Source of the DNA: Bradyrhizobium mercantei | Lineage (GTDB): Bacteria > Pseudomonadota > Alphaproteobacteria > Rhizobiales > Xanthobacteraceae | Direction: 5' to 3' | NCBI RefSeq assembly: GCF_001982635.1 | Contig: NZ_MKFI01000003.1 | Coordinates: 682,001-746,000 of the forward strand | DNA length: 64,000 bases | Shown: one piece after another, positions 8,380 through 17,406 of the stretch | Position numbering within the stretch: position 1 is the stretch's first letter | Layout: every line of letters starts with the position of its first letter | Translations under genes and position numbers: made by a program | Notes under the pieces: generated by a model | What the model was told of the DNA's origin: nothing | The model's database searches: none | What the model saw: the letters and a program-made list of their open reading frames with translations, nothing else

Positions 8380-9864
8380 ATGAATATGGCTGCTGAAGGC
8401 GATCAAACACCGAGCTTGGGGATCGAGGTGCCCTTTCAAGTCGGCATCGCGGGTTCCGACATCGACCTCAGCAATGCTGACGAGCGTGAGCGATGGCTAC
8501 ACGGGCAGCCCATTGAAGTCGCGATGGTGATCGCGGCACGTGCGGCGCTGAGAGCAGTGCCAGGCCTTTCGTTAGCCCGAGGCTCAAGCGGAAGCCGATT
8601 GACGAGACGCAGGGTGATCTTACGTGTCTTTCGAGCGGTTGCTGCTGCTTGGGCCGTATCAGCGTTCCCGGGACGGCGAGATGTCTTAGCTAGTGCCGCG
8701 AGAAAAGCGGTGTCAAGGCTTGGAGATGTTCAGGCCCCACCGCCCGAACGTGCCGCAGCGTATGCAATAGCTACTCTGCTGGCTTCGAATATCGATGCTC
8801 CGGCACGAGCGACAACCTGTATCAGCTATGCTTTAGATATGGCGGGGGAGAGAGGACAACTGGCCTTCGATAGCATGTTGAACGCTATTGTGACTGACGC
8901 AAATCTGCTCCGAGAGAGGTACAGCTCCGTAACGATAGCCACTTCGAAGCTTTGGCCTAGTCGGCCGCCCGAGTGGGTGCGAGAGCCGTGGGAAGAACTA
9001 AAAAATTCGCTTATCGCAGAGAACGAAGGTTGGCATGTTTGGTCGCTCTGGTACGAGGCTCGACTATTTGGGCATGTGATACGGGAGCCGCTCGAAATCG
9101 CCCGCGCTTTGATCCCCGACGAGCTTTGGAACCAAGAGCCCCGCATCTTGAACACGCGCATTCAAGAACTGGTCGATGAGAATGGGGCCACAGGAGGCGA
9201 ACCAAGATTACAAGGCGTGAAAGCTGTGGGCGCGGCGGGCACAATCAGGCCATTGGCGTCTAGTTCGACAAGTGCGGAGCGTTCGGACGCTGAGGTGGGC
9301 ACGATCCGTAGCCAACTTGAAATTGCAGCGGCGGCAGAGGTCGTACCAAATCCGGCAGTCGAGGCGGTGGCTCTACAAATCAAGAGCAATCCGCGGATGT
9401 TCGAGGAGGCCGCTCGTTTCGCAGCTAAGTCGATAGAGCGGGAATTAGAGACTTTAGCTGCAAAGATTCCCAATGAGCCCGGTGCCCTTGAAGGATACCA
9501 CGAGGTTAGAGATGCTCTACAAAGGCTTCAGAGTGGATTCGAGGACCTTGCGTCGTCCGTTGGGGAAGCCAGAGAGGTGGCGGACGCGTCTGAGCAGACG
9601 GCCTTATTAAGAAAGGTTGTGCGCACGGCTAGGGCAATGTGCGAAGGTTTTGTTGATTGGTTTGTTGAACACGGCAATAGGTCCGGGCGCGTCATCGCTG
9701 AACTCGGTCTCGCCGGTGTAATCTCGGGGACGCTCAGTTATTACACGGGTGTTCCGCCAATGATGACCTTTCCGGTTACGATAGCCGCAATGTCTGGGCA
9801 AAGTGTTTGGGAGGCGATCAAGGCCTTCGCTCCGAACAAGGACAAGACAGGCAAGAGCGACTAA
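8380..9864 (+). CDS. Uncharacterised 494-residue protein, C-terminal membrane segment
   Basis: A long continuous frame with sensible composition. The N-terminal ~210 residues look alpha-helical and enzyme-free, the middle carries WxxWSLWYEARL and DELWNQEPRILNTRI blocks, residues ~300-420 look coiled and charged, and a hydrophobic region near residues 445-480 (Gly-rich, then PMMTFPVTIAAMSG) may enter the membrane. No catalytic motif was seen. Two possible starts exist, ATG 8380 and ATG 8386. Its place between the CBASS-like pair and an AbiE system suggests a defence-related gene, but that is context only. Confidence 0.7.
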   Translation: MNMAAEGDQTPSLGIEVPFQVGIAGSDIDLSNADERERWLHGQPIEVAMVIAARAALRAVPGLSLARGSSGSRLTRRRVILRVFRAVAAAWAVSAFPGRRDVLASAARKAVSRLGDVQAPPPERAAAYAIATLLASNIDAPARATTCISYALDMAGERGQLAFDSMLNAIVTDANLLRERYSSVTIATSKLWPSRPPEWVREPWEELKNSLIAENEGWHVWSLWYEARLFGHVIREPLEIARALIPDELWNQEPRILNTRIQELVDENGATGGEPRLQGVKAVGAAGTIRPLASSSTSAERSDAEVGTIRSQLEIAAAAEVVPNPAVEAVALQIKSNPRMFEEAARFAAKSIERELETLAAKIPNEPGALEGYHEVRDALQRLQSGFEDLASSVGEAREVADASEQTALLRKVVRTARAMCEGFVDWFVEHGNRSGRVIAELGLAGVISGTLSYYTGVPPMMTFPVTIAAMSGQSVWEAIKAFAPNKDKTGKSD

Positions 9865-10149
9865 ACGGCCCTGCTTCGATTTCCTTTTCCATGCCGACTA
9901 CTTTGACGTGCTGACGACCTATATGTCCGAACGGTCTTCTGCCATTACTTAAATCGTTCCTCGGCCCATCCACCTCCCTTGCGCCGATCGGCGAACCACG
10001 CGTTCCCCATCTTGGCGGGAGACCGAATTCCACGACTGCCCGTGAATTCAGGGAAATAGTGTGTTCCGTGCGCTTTGATTCCATCTCTGAAATGTTTTTG
10101 AACGGTTGGAACTGTATAAGTATTTGCAACGTATGTACTTTTGCCTTTC
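9865..10149. other. Intergenic stretch without recognised feature
   Basis: About 285 bp after the unknown gene with no supportable gene. It becomes AT-richer toward 10100-10150, next to the operator array of the AbiE-type antitoxin gene, so the antitoxin promoter may begin here. Confidence 0.35.
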
Positions 10150-10247
10150 GTAAGAAATTTGCTGCCTTTTTCTTACGCGTGTAAGAAATTTACCGTATTT
10201 TTCTTGCACGCTATCGACATGTAAGAATTAAATTGCATATTTCTTAC
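10150..10247. promoter_or_regulatory. Array of three inverted repeats, likely AbiEi operator
   Basis: Six half-sites of GTAAGAAA/TTTCTTAC alternate in orientation: 10150, 10169, 10181, 10200 (one mismatch, TTTCTTGC), 10221 (GTAAGAAT) and 10240. Within each of the three pairs the half-site starts are exactly 19 bases apart. AbiEi-family antitoxins are known to repress their own promoters by binding inverted repeats, so this is the obvious operator. The AGGAGG ribosome site follows directly at about 10250. Confidence 0.75.
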
Positions 10248-10262
10248 GGAAGGAGGGCCCCG

Positions 10263-10937
10263 ATGGCCAGCGTTGCAAATCGCATCTACGACCGGATGAG
10301 CCAAAGCGAACAGTCCACCAAAGTGTGGACCGCACGCGATTTCGCGGACACCGGAACGCGGTCGGCGATCGACGTTGCCCTTCACCGCCTCCGGCACGAC
10401 AACCGAATACGTCGCATCGATCAGGGTCTTTACGATCTTCCGCGCAAGAACCAACTCACGAAGAAGGTCTCACCACCAGACTACAGGTCAGTGATCCAAG
10501 CGGTCGCCAGACGGGATGGCGCCAAGGTCTTGGTCGACGGAATAACCGCAGCCAATAATTTGGGCCTCACCAACGCCGTACCGGCGAACGTCGTCGTATG
10601 GACGGACGCTCGCGTGAAACCGATAAAGCTCGATCAAATGGTTATCGACTTCAAGCAAGTCGCACCAAGCCGCCTTTTGTGGGCCGACCGACCCGCCGCT
10701 CAAGTCGTACAAGCTCTCATCTGGCTGCGCGATGTCCTCCCATCAGATGGGGCCAACATCATGAAGCGCCTGAAGTCCATTCTGAACCAGGGCGATACCG
10801 GCGACCAAATTCGCAAGGATCTGCAAGACCACCTAGGTGATCTGCCAGACTGGCTCGTGCCTGTCGTCAAAGACGCGCTAAAGCCAGACGATAAAACCCA
10901 GATCAGCGATCCATCTCAGTCTTCAGGCAGCCCTTAG
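10263..10937 (+). CDS. AbiEi-type antitoxin / DUF6088-like transcriptional regulator
   Basis: The 224-residue protein has an N-terminal winged-helix domain (residues ~1-70: RDFADTGTRSAIDVALHRL as recognition region, then RIDQGLYDLP as the wing) and a C-terminal antitoxin domain. This is the layout of AbiEi/DUF6088 antitoxins of type IV toxin-antitoxin systems, which block an AbiEii nucleotidyltransferase and repress the operon. The ATG at 10263 is set by AGGAGG seven bases upstream. The gene is intact, while its toxin partner 10 bases downstream is broken. The upstream operator array fits autorepression. Confidence 0.82.
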   Translation: MASVANRIYDRMSQSEQSTKVWTARDFADTGTRSAIDVALHRLRHDNRIRRIDQGLYDLPRKNQLTKKVSPPDYRSVIQAVARRDGAKVLVDGITAANNLGLTNAVPANVVVWTDARVKPIKLDQMVIDFKQVAPSRLLWADRPAAQVVQALIWLRDVLPSDGANIMKRLKSILNQGDTGDQIRKDLQDHLGDLPDWLVPVVKDALKPDDKTQISDPSQSSGSP

Positions 10938-10947
10938 AAAGTCGATC

Positions 10948-11220
10948 ATGAACGACCTGTCGCAGATCACCCGTGCGAGTGCCGAGGATCGACGAGGACT
11001 GTTCCAACAGGCAGGACAGCGCTTGGCGTGCGCACCCGAGAACATCGAGAAAGACTTCTAGGTCTGCTGGACCCTCGACGCCCTCTACAACAAAGCTGGC
11101 ATCAAGCCCCGATTGCTCTTCAAGGGCGGTACGTCCCTATCCAAGGCTTTCGATCTGATCCAGCGATTCTCGGAAGACCTCGGTGCGCCGAGACGGCGTG
11201 GGGGGACGATCATGAGTTAG
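10948..11220 (+). pseudogene. AbiEii-type nucleotidyltransferase toxin, broken
   Basis: Starting at ATG 10948 the frame reads an N-terminal helical region, then a TAG at 11059-11061, then continues into LLFKGGTSLSKAF and RFSED, the diagnostic AbiEii nucleotidyltransferase motif. An intact protein would carry the catalytic Asp just after RFSED and another ~200 residues; here similarity is lost at that point and a stop follows at 11220. The toxin therefore has both a nonsense mutation and a truncation before the active site is complete. The partner antitoxin upstream is intact. Confidence 0.83.
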
Positions 11221-12060
11221 ATGGTCCTCTCTCAACTTGCTGATTTTCGACCGGCGGCTGCAATGCCGCCCGTCTACCGAGAGCAGTAGACAGAAGGGGG
11301 CTGCAAAGCTCGACCGGGTGTCGCCGGTGGGGTGTCATAAGCAGAGCAACCTCAACTGTAACCCTGAGCCCTCGTAGCACAGCCGGCATCGCGGACGACT
11401 TCAATATGATCCGTCGGCGACAGCCTTACCTGATCGGCCGGCGTGTCGCAGACGGAATGCCAAGCATCGAGTCCATATCCTGGTGGAGCGAGTTCTGTTC
11501 GAAACGCCGCGACGCTGGAGCGCAAAGAGCGAAATCTGTTGCGCCGGACCGGGAGGACCCGGGGGAGCGAGGAGCCACTGCGGAGGCCGTGGAGACAAAG
11601 GTCCAGCAGGAACTGCTGGAGAGACCGGCGGCACAGGCAGCGCGGGTGCTCCCGGATCATATGGAGATGTTCGCGGGTCTCCTCCAGGATGGTTGCGCAG
11701 ATGAATATGGGCCTTCGACGGGTTCACCGTTTCTTGCCTGGAGCCGGACTAGGCGCCGGTGGGATTGCGGCTGGTGCGGTTGGAGGCGCCGCCTTGGGCG
11801 CGCCGGCGATCGAGGATTTGACGATGATCACGCTCGCGCCAGCCAGAAGGAAGAACCCCAACAAGACCCACATCGCGGCCTGCAGGACGTCCACACCCGG
11901 CTCCTAGAGGCGAAGTTTGACCGCTGGCTAATTGCGCAAGGCGCGTCCATCTGCAAATTTCATTTGCAGTTTTCGAGGCCATTTTCTCATTTCTTCCCGC
12001 AGTTTTCCGGGGACATAAACGACTGATGGATAAGGGACAACTTCGGATTGATTCGGTTAT
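11221..12060. other. Degenerate stretch with a collagen-like fragment
   Basis: No intact gene is supported over ~840 bp. Around 11545-11660 one plus-strand frame reads Gly-X-Y-like triplets (GDKGPAGTAGETGGTG), suggesting a decayed collagen-like gene, but it lacks a credible start. An Ala/Gly-rich hydrophobic stretch occurs near 11735-11810 in another frame. Confidence 0.35.
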
Positions 12061-12083
12061 ATTCTCCCTGAGAGAATCGGGGG
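12061..12083 (+). promoter_or_regulatory. Inverted repeat and ribosome site before the helicase gene
   Basis: ATTCTC (12061-12066) and GAGAAT (12072-12077) form a perfect short inverted repeat with a 5-base spacer, possibly an operator. It is followed at once by GGGGG (12079-12083), a strong ribosome site for the TTG start at 12087. Confidence 0.35.
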
Positions 12084-12086
12084 AAA

Positions 12087-14486
12087 TTGCACTTGGAAGT
12101 CGGGGATTTCGTTGACCTGATTGCACGGGTTCTGGGAGCGCGGCGGCGTCCGAATCAGGAGCAGCGCGCCTGCATCGTGGACGATGGCGCGTCTCCGCTG
12201 CTGATCGTGGCCGGTCCCGGATCGGGAAAGACGACGGTGCTGGTGCTGCGGGCGCTTCGACACGTCGTGGTCGACAGGATCTCTCCCGAGAACATCATGA
12301 TCACGACATTCACCCGAAAAGCCGCGAAGGAAATCCGCACGCGGCTGATCGAGTGGGGCATCCCGCTTCTCGAGGCCGCCGCGTCCGATCCGCGTGCCGA
12401 TGCTAGCCTGCGGGATTTCTTGGGCGATGTCGACATCAACAGGTTCGTCACGGGCACACTCGACAGTATCTGCGAAGAGGCGCTATCGGAGGCGAGAGGG
12501 CCGGCGGAGCGTCCTCCGGTCGTTGTCGAGGCCTTCGTCGCTAATCAGATTCTCGCGAGAAGGGGCGAGATCTACGACGCCTTCCAGACCATGGGGACAG
12601 AATTCCAAGATTATCTCGGCAAATATAGCAGTTCGGGCGACGCTCCCAACACGCTCGGCGACATGACGCGCGTGGTCAGAACGCTCGTCGACCGTTTCGT
12701 GCAGGACGAAGTGGACGAGCGCGGCTACGTGGCGCGCGGTCGCGATCTGAACGCGCGGCGTGCGGTTGCCGAAATCTATCGAAAGTACAGGGACTATCTG
12801 CAGTCGACCAATCAGATGGACTTCCCGACCCTCGAACGGGTCTTTCTGGATCGGATCCGCGGGGCGTCTCCGCCCGGCCTGGTCGGCAACCTCCGGGCCA
12901 TGCTCGTCGACGAATACCAGGACACCAATCCCTTGCAGGAGCGCATCTATCTGGAGTTGGCCGCCCGATCGGGGGCGGCGCTCACGGTGGTCGGCGACGA
13001 TGATCAGTCGTTGTACCGTTTCCGGGGAGCGACCATCGAATTGTTCAGAGACTTCTGCGCCCGTGCAGGGCAGGCTCTTCCGAACACCGCGCCTCGCATG
13101 CTCTACCTGATCCAGAACTACCGCTCGACGCCCGAGATCGTTGCGTTCTTCAACGCCTTCGTTCAAAACGATCCGGACTTCGCCGGCGCCAGAATTCAGC
13201 CGCCCAAGCCCGGCATCGTGGCGAACAGGCCATCGGAGAATGTACCGGTTCTGGGCATGTTCCGAGACGATGCGGCGACGCTCGCCACGGATCTGGCCGA
13301 TCTTCTCCAGGCGGTCTTCCGCGGCGGTGGCCGGCCCGGCGATGCGCAGCTTGCGGAAGCGATCAGGGCCGCGCCGAATGGCGGCGATCTCGGAGACGCG
13401 GTATTCGTCGCCCATACCGTCAACGAGTATCGACGCGCGTTCATGGGAAATCCGGCGTCGGAGCGGCTGCCGTTCCGCCTTCGTGGAGAGCTGGAAAGCC
13501 GCGGGATGTTCTGCTTCAACCCGCGCGGTCGGGCGTTGAAGGACATCGACGAAGTCCAGCGCATACTGGGCCTCTCCCTCGAGGCGCTCGACCCCTCCGA
13601 CCAAGCAAATCCCGACGGCAGGATCGTCGGAGCGATGCGGATCACGAATTCCGCGAAGGACGTCCTGCGGCGTTGGCGCAGCGCCGCGCGGGCGTTCGTC
13701 GCCACGAACCCACGCGCCGCCATCCAGGGAGGCGACAGCCTGCGTCGCGTCATGCAGCGCTGGCAGGAGCGGTTTTCGATCGGCACGCGCGAGGCAACGG
13801 AATGGCCGGTGCTAGACATCCTCTACAGCTTCCTGCCCTGGATGCCCGCGTTCCAGGATGACCCGGAACATCAGGTCTATCTGGAAGCGGTTTCCCGGGC
13901 CGCCGCGCAGGCCGCCACCTTCTCGCCCTACCGGTCGCTCGTCTTGATCGATGAGCCGCACCGGACACGCAGCATCGAGTCCACCATCCGCGACATCATC
14001 GCTCCGATCGCCGACGATCTCGTCGAGGTGGACGAGGACATCATGGCCAGCGTCCCACGCGACCGGCTGAACATCATGACCATCCATCAGGCCAAAGGGC
14101 TCGAATATCCGTTGGTCATCGTCGACGTGGCGTCCGACTTCAAAACCAATCACCCGAAGCAGCGCTTCCGGAGGTTTCCGGATTCGCCCTCGTCGGTCAC
14201 CGAGATGGAGGATGATCTGGCGCGATGCACGCCGATCGGAAATCTGCGGATGGCAAGGACCGCCATCCAGCGGAGCTTCGAGGATCTGATCCGCCTGTAT
14301 TACGTGGCCTACAGCAGGCCGCAAAGCGTTCTCCTTCTGGTGGGATGTCTGCCTTGCCTCCGCTACAATACGACCATCAAGAACATCGCCACCTTCTGGA
14401 CGCGCGGCAGCGATTGGGACTGGCGACGACCGGTGCGCGGCAGCGCTCCGTCGATGGCGAACAACATTCCTCTTACTTTGATTTGA
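12087..14486 (+). CDS. UvrD/Rep-family SF1 DNA helicase
   Basis: The 799-residue protein has all SF1A motifs: Walker A GPGSGKTT (residues 43-50), motif Ia TTFTRKAA, motif II VDEYQDTN (DEYQD 275-279), motif III VVGDDDQSLYRFRGA, motif IV QNYRSTPE, motif V MTIHQAKGLEYPLVIV and motif VI VAYSRPQSVL. It would unwind DNA 3'-5' using ATP. I place the start at TTG 12087 after GGGGG; no upstream ATG is better. The next gene begins 7 bases after the stop and encodes an Fe-S nuclease, so the pair probably forms an AddAB-like helicase-nuclease. Its place in a defence-like island suggests anti-phage or plasmid-processing work rather than housekeeping. Confidence 0.9.
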   Translation: MHLEVGDFVDLIARVLGARRRPNQEQRACIVDDGASPLLIVAGPGSGKTTVLVLRALRHVVVDRISPENIMITTFTRKAAKEIRTRLIEWGIPLLEAAASDPRADASLRDFLGDVDINRFVTGTLDSICEEALSEARGPAERPPVVVEAFVANQILARRGEIYDAFQTMGTEFQDYLGKYSSSGDAPNTLGDMTRVVRTLVDRFVQDEVDERGYVARGRDLNARRAVAEIYRKYRDYLQSTNQMDFPTLERVFLDRIRGASPPGLVGNLRAMLVDEYQDTNPLQERIYLELAARSGAALTVVGDDDQSLYRFRGATIELFRDFCARAGQALPNTAPRMLYLIQNYRSTPEIVAFFNAFVQNDPDFAGARIQPPKPGIVANRPSENVPVLGMFRDDAATLATDLADLLQAVFRGGGRPGDAQLAEAIRAAPNGGDLGDAVFVAHTVNEYRRAFMGNPASERLPFRLRGELESRGMFCFNPRGRALKDIDEVQRILGLSLEALDPSDQANPDGRIVGAMRITNSAKDVLRRWRSAARAFVATNPRAAIQGGDSLRRVMQRWQERFSIGTREATEWPVLDILYSFLPWMPAFQDDPEHQVYLEAVSRAAAQAATFSPYRSLVLIDEPHRTRSIESTIRDIIAPIADDLVEVDEDIMASVPRDRLNIMTIHQAKGLEYPLVIVDVASDFKTNHPKQRFRRFPDSPSSVTEMEDDLARCTPIGNLRMARTAIQRSFEDLIRLYYVAYSRPQSVLLLVGCLPCLRYNTTIKNIATFWTRGSDWDWRRPVRGSAPSMANNIPLTLI

Positions 14487-14493
14487 GCAGAGC

Positions 14494-15690
14494 ATGGAGC
14501 TTCCGATCAAACCGCCCGACCGGGTCGTCCCGGAATACAGCCTGACGGGAGACCTCCTGTCCTACCGACGCTGTGCCATGCAGTACCGCTACTACAATGG
14601 CAGCGCATTGCCGCCATCCCGTCCGGTCCAGATGTGGTACGGCGAGTTCATCCACGGTGTTCTGGAAGGTGCTTTTGGGATGTGGCGGGCGAATCCCGGG
14701 CGATATCCATTTCCTTGGCCGTCCACACCGATTCCGGATACGGGCGCGCCGGCGCCTCCTCCCGATGGTCTTGAGCCGAACGACCTTCGTGTCATCGGAT
14801 GGCCGATCGAACAAGCGCTCGCCTACGAGGGAAAGCGCGCGCGAAGCCGCCGGGCGCGCGTCTCGGCATATCGGCGCGCGGAGGCGGCGGTCAACATGCT
14901 CGGGCCCCACCTGTTTCCGTTGATCGCCGATGCTGAACAGAAGGTGATCGGCACGCGTCCGCTTCCGAGCCCGACGCCGGGCACGATGCTCCGATCCGAG
15001 CGATATGCGCTTCACGGAGTCATCGATGTGCTGACGAATGTCGAGTTGGCGAGCGTCGGCGAGGGAAACATCATCCGGGATGCCGTGAGAGCGGCCTGTC
15101 CCGACTTGCAGGGGATGTTCGAAGTCATTGTCGACTACAAGGGGTCCCACCGGCCGGGGCTTGCCGAAGACTACTGGCAACTCGGCGAATGGCAGGTCCA
15201 GACCTACGCCTGGCTGCGCCAACGGCAGCAGTTGGGTTATCCGGTCGCTGCCGGGATACTCATCTACGTCAACGAACTCGCGCCCGGGTCAGACGACATC
15301 AGAAGGATGAGGAGCGCGATCCAGAACCGGCAGACCGACGTCGCTCCGACCCGCGGCGACCCGGACTACTATGCATTGAACACGTGGACGGCGGGCGCAG
15401 CACCCCGCCTGAGCGCCGCCTTCCGGTACAGGCGCGCGATCCGGGTCATTCCGGTGACTCAACAGAGCATCGACAACGCCACGCAGCAGTTTGACCAGAT
15501 CGTCGCGGAAATCGAAGGACGCGTCCGGGACGAGGAGATCAGAGGAAGCATTCGCAATACATGGCCGCCGACATGCGACTCGCTTGAGACTTGCATCGCA
15601 TGCGACTTCCGGCATTTCTGCCCCAGGCCGGCGGGAACACGGCAACAACTCGCCACGGCAGAGGCCGCCGGGGACGATGACGACGTCTGA
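14494..15690 (+). CDS. Cas4/RecB-like PD-(D/E)XK nuclease with Fe-S cluster
   Basis: The 398-residue protein has the RecB-type features in order: Cys27, GEFIHGVLEGAF with His54, metal ligand D178 in GVIDVL, the VDYKG motif (D214, K216), and a C-terminal cluster C367-x2-C370-x5-C376. With Cys27 this makes the four-Cys 4Fe-4S arrangement seen in Cas4 and AddB. It should cut or resect DNA ends. It is translationally close to the UvrD helicase upstream and ends in an acidic tail. No cas genes or CRISPR array are visible, so a CRISPR adaptation role is unlikely. Confidence 0.87.
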   Translation: MELPIKPPDRVVPEYSLTGDLLSYRRCAMQYRYYNGSALPPSRPVQMWYGEFIHGVLEGAFGMWRANPGRYPFPWPSTPIPDTGAPAPPPDGLEPNDLRVIGWPIEQALAYEGKRARSRRARVSAYRRAEAAVNMLGPHLFPLIADAEQKVIGTRPLPSPTPGTMLRSERYALHGVIDVLTNVELASVGEGNIIRDAVRAACPDLQGMFEVIVDYKGSHRPGLAEDYWQLGEWQVQTYAWLRQRQQLGYPVAAGILIYVNELAPGSDDIRRMRSAIQNRQTDVAPTRGDPDYYALNTWTAGAAPRLSAAFRYRRAIRVIPVTQQSIDNATQQFDQIVAEIEGRVRDEEIRGSIRNTWPPTCDSLETCIACDFRHFCPRPAGTRQQLATAEAAGDDDDV

Positions 15691-15769
15691 TCAAGCCTTT
15701 TGCTTCTTCGCCTTCGTGGCCCCTCGGGCGGAGGAGCAAAGTCGGTCCTTCGTTCGGCTAGGTCGATCA

Positions 15770-16014
15770 AGCTGACGTGTTCCCACCATTGCCAACCGAA
15801 CCCCGAACTTGCGCGCCTCGTAGCTTGCAGCGGCAACCACGCCGCGCTCCTTGGATTCGCACACAGCGACCGGTTTGCCGCGCAAGTCCGGATTGCCCCG
15901 CTGCTCGACTGACGCGTAGAAGGCATCCATATCGATATGGATGATCTTGCGGTCTCGAACCTCCGCGGTCTTTTGATCCCGATCCGACGATCTCTGCGCT
16001 AATTGTATGACCAA
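15770..16014 (-). pseudogene. dinB: DNA polymerase IV (dinB) N-terminal fragment
   Basis: On the minus strand the frame reads [15 protein letters not shown], then GKPVAV and [13 protein letters not shown], the unmistakable N-terminal catalytic block of Y-family polymerase IV. Similarity ends abruptly at about 15775, after roughly 60 recognisable residues of a protein that is normally about 360-420 long. The palm, finger and little-finger domains are absent, so this is a remnant, probably cut by insertion of the helicase-nuclease pair or its flank. Confidence 0.85.
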
Positions 16015-16094
16015 TCCGCTGGCGCTTCGGAGGACAGGAGCGAAAACAAGTACTGGTCTTCGCCGGATGGTCAGCTTGCTGCAAGGTCCTTAGC

Positions 16095-16616
16095 ATGCGT
16101 CGAATCCCCGTGGCATTGATGCTCGTCCATCTTTCGAGCATGGCGTTGGCCGATCAGTTCGTCGGGCAGGCCAGCGTTATTGACGGCGACACCCTGGAAG
16201 TACATGGAACGCGCGTCCGGCTTTGGGGCATCGATGCGCCGGAGAGCAGCCAGCTGTGCCGCGGCGAAGACAGTTTAGAGTATCGTTGCGGTGCGCGGGC
16301 TGCGAATGACCTGAATTCCTTCATTGCGCGGCGTGTCGTCCACTGCGTCCCCATCAACCTCGACCAATATGGCCGCACGGTCGCGACCTGTTCAGTCGGT
16401 GGGGTGGACCTTGGCAAATGGTTAGTGCTTAACGGCCTTGCGCTGGATTGGCCTCAATACTCGAAAGGCAGATATGGGGCAGTTCAGCGCGACGCCGAGC
16501 GAGCCGGCCGCGGGATTTGGAAGGGCAGCCACGTCGAGCCTTGGCTCTATCGCGCCTGCATCCGCTTGAACGGAAACCCGTCTGCCTGCTCAGATGACAC
16601 AAACTCGCGTCCCTGA
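16095..16616 (+). CDS. Secreted thermonuclease-family (SNase) nuclease
   Basis: The 173-residue protein has a signal peptide (residues 1-19, ending SMALA) followed by a staphylococcal-nuclease fold: VIDGDTLEV with the calcium-binding Asp, VRLWGIDAPES with the catalytic Arg and Glu, and DQYGRTVATC with the second Arg. Four to six Cys suggest disulphides. It is expected to degrade nucleic acids outside the cytoplasm. Such genes are common on rhizobial conjugative elements next to the ardC module. Confidence 0.87.
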   Translation: MRRIPVALMLVHLSSMALADQFVGQASVIDGDTLEVHGTRVRLWGIDAPESSQLCRGEDSLEYRCGARAANDLNSFIARRVVHCVPINLDQYGRTVATCSVGGVDLGKWLVLNGLALDWPQYSKGRYGAVQRDAERAGRGIWKGSHVEPWLYRACIRLNGNPSACSDDTNSRP

Positions 16617-16725
16617 TGGATGGAGGCGGACAATCCGGTCGCTACCAGAAGTGACGCTAGCTTGGTTGGGGCGACTCACGCTACCAAATTGCTCTCGATT
16701 GCCTTCACTGCACGACGGGGACGAC

Positions 16726-16917
16726 ATGGTTGCAGCCACTCCTAGATTGCCAGCTTCGGGTTATGCACTTGAAGTGGATGGCCGGCTGAAAGTTGAATTT
16801 ACCACCAGGGACGGCGCCATGGCGGGTGGAGAAGAGCTCAAGAAGCGTTTTCCAAGGCTGCAGATTAGAATCTATGACGCGGAAACCAAGGCTCGGGAGG
16901 AAATCCGGATTCCCTGA
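16726..16917 (+). CDS. Small conserved-looking hypothetical protein
   Basis: From ATG 16726 (preceded by GACGGGGACG) the 63-residue product reads as a compact alpha/beta protein: LEVDGRLKVEF, EELKKRFPRLQIRIYDAETK, ending in EEIRIP. The frame is open further upstream, but the added segment has poor composition, so I favour the internal ATG. No function is known to me. It sits between the thermonuclease and the long leader of ardC. Confidence 0.6.
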   Translation: MVAATPRLPASGYALEVDGRLKVEFTTRDGAMAGGEELKKRFPRLQIRIYDAETKAREEIRIP

Positions 16918-17406
16918 ACTTGCGTGTTTGTGCGGGTGCGGCTGACGCCGCACTCGGGCTCTCGTGAACCGAGCCGCTTTGCGTCTCGGCCATCCGGCGT
17001 CGATCCCTCGCGCAGAGACTGCGGAGTTCCTCGCCGGGGGCACTCGGGAAAGGGTCCCGCCGTCATGAAGTATGCCGGCGTCGCTATCACTGCCCCGTTC
17101 CCGGGTGCCCTCTTGACCGGTCTCGTCACTGCACTCGGTCCCGCGTGCCGCCTTCGGCGTCGCTATGCTCACGCTCCTACGGGTGCCATTTTCCGTTGAA
17201 GCGATGCGCCATTGGCGCACGCCTGATCGGGGCCTGCGGCCTGCATCTCAAGGCCAAGTCCCATGAAGAAATGGGACCGAAGCGGCCCGCGTCGCAGATC
17301 TCTCATTCTCACCGCTGTGTGCGTGCGGCGAGGGCCAAGCCGGGCTCTCGTTCGTCCACGCCGTCGTATCCTTCCGTAAGAGACCGAGAGTAAGAGTGCT
17401 GCCCGG
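16918..17406. other. Long non-coding region upstream of ardC
   Basis: No gene is seen in ~490 bp. The part from about 16930 to 17265 is homologous to 6748-7045 (listed there). The last portion carries AG-rich repeats (GAGACCGAGAGTAAGAG) like those preceding parB and the methylase-helicase gene. It probably holds the ardC promoter and regulatory sites. Confidence 0.5.

Noticed and set aside
12483..13604. Long minus-strand frame of 373 residues inside the helicase gene
   Set aside because: The overlapping plus-strand helicase has every SF1 motif; the minus frame is a high-GC shadow.
14494..15690. Cas4-like nuclease considered as part of a CRISPR locus
   Set aside because: No cas1, cas2, other cas genes or repeat-spacer array occur in the window; its partner is a UvrD helicase.
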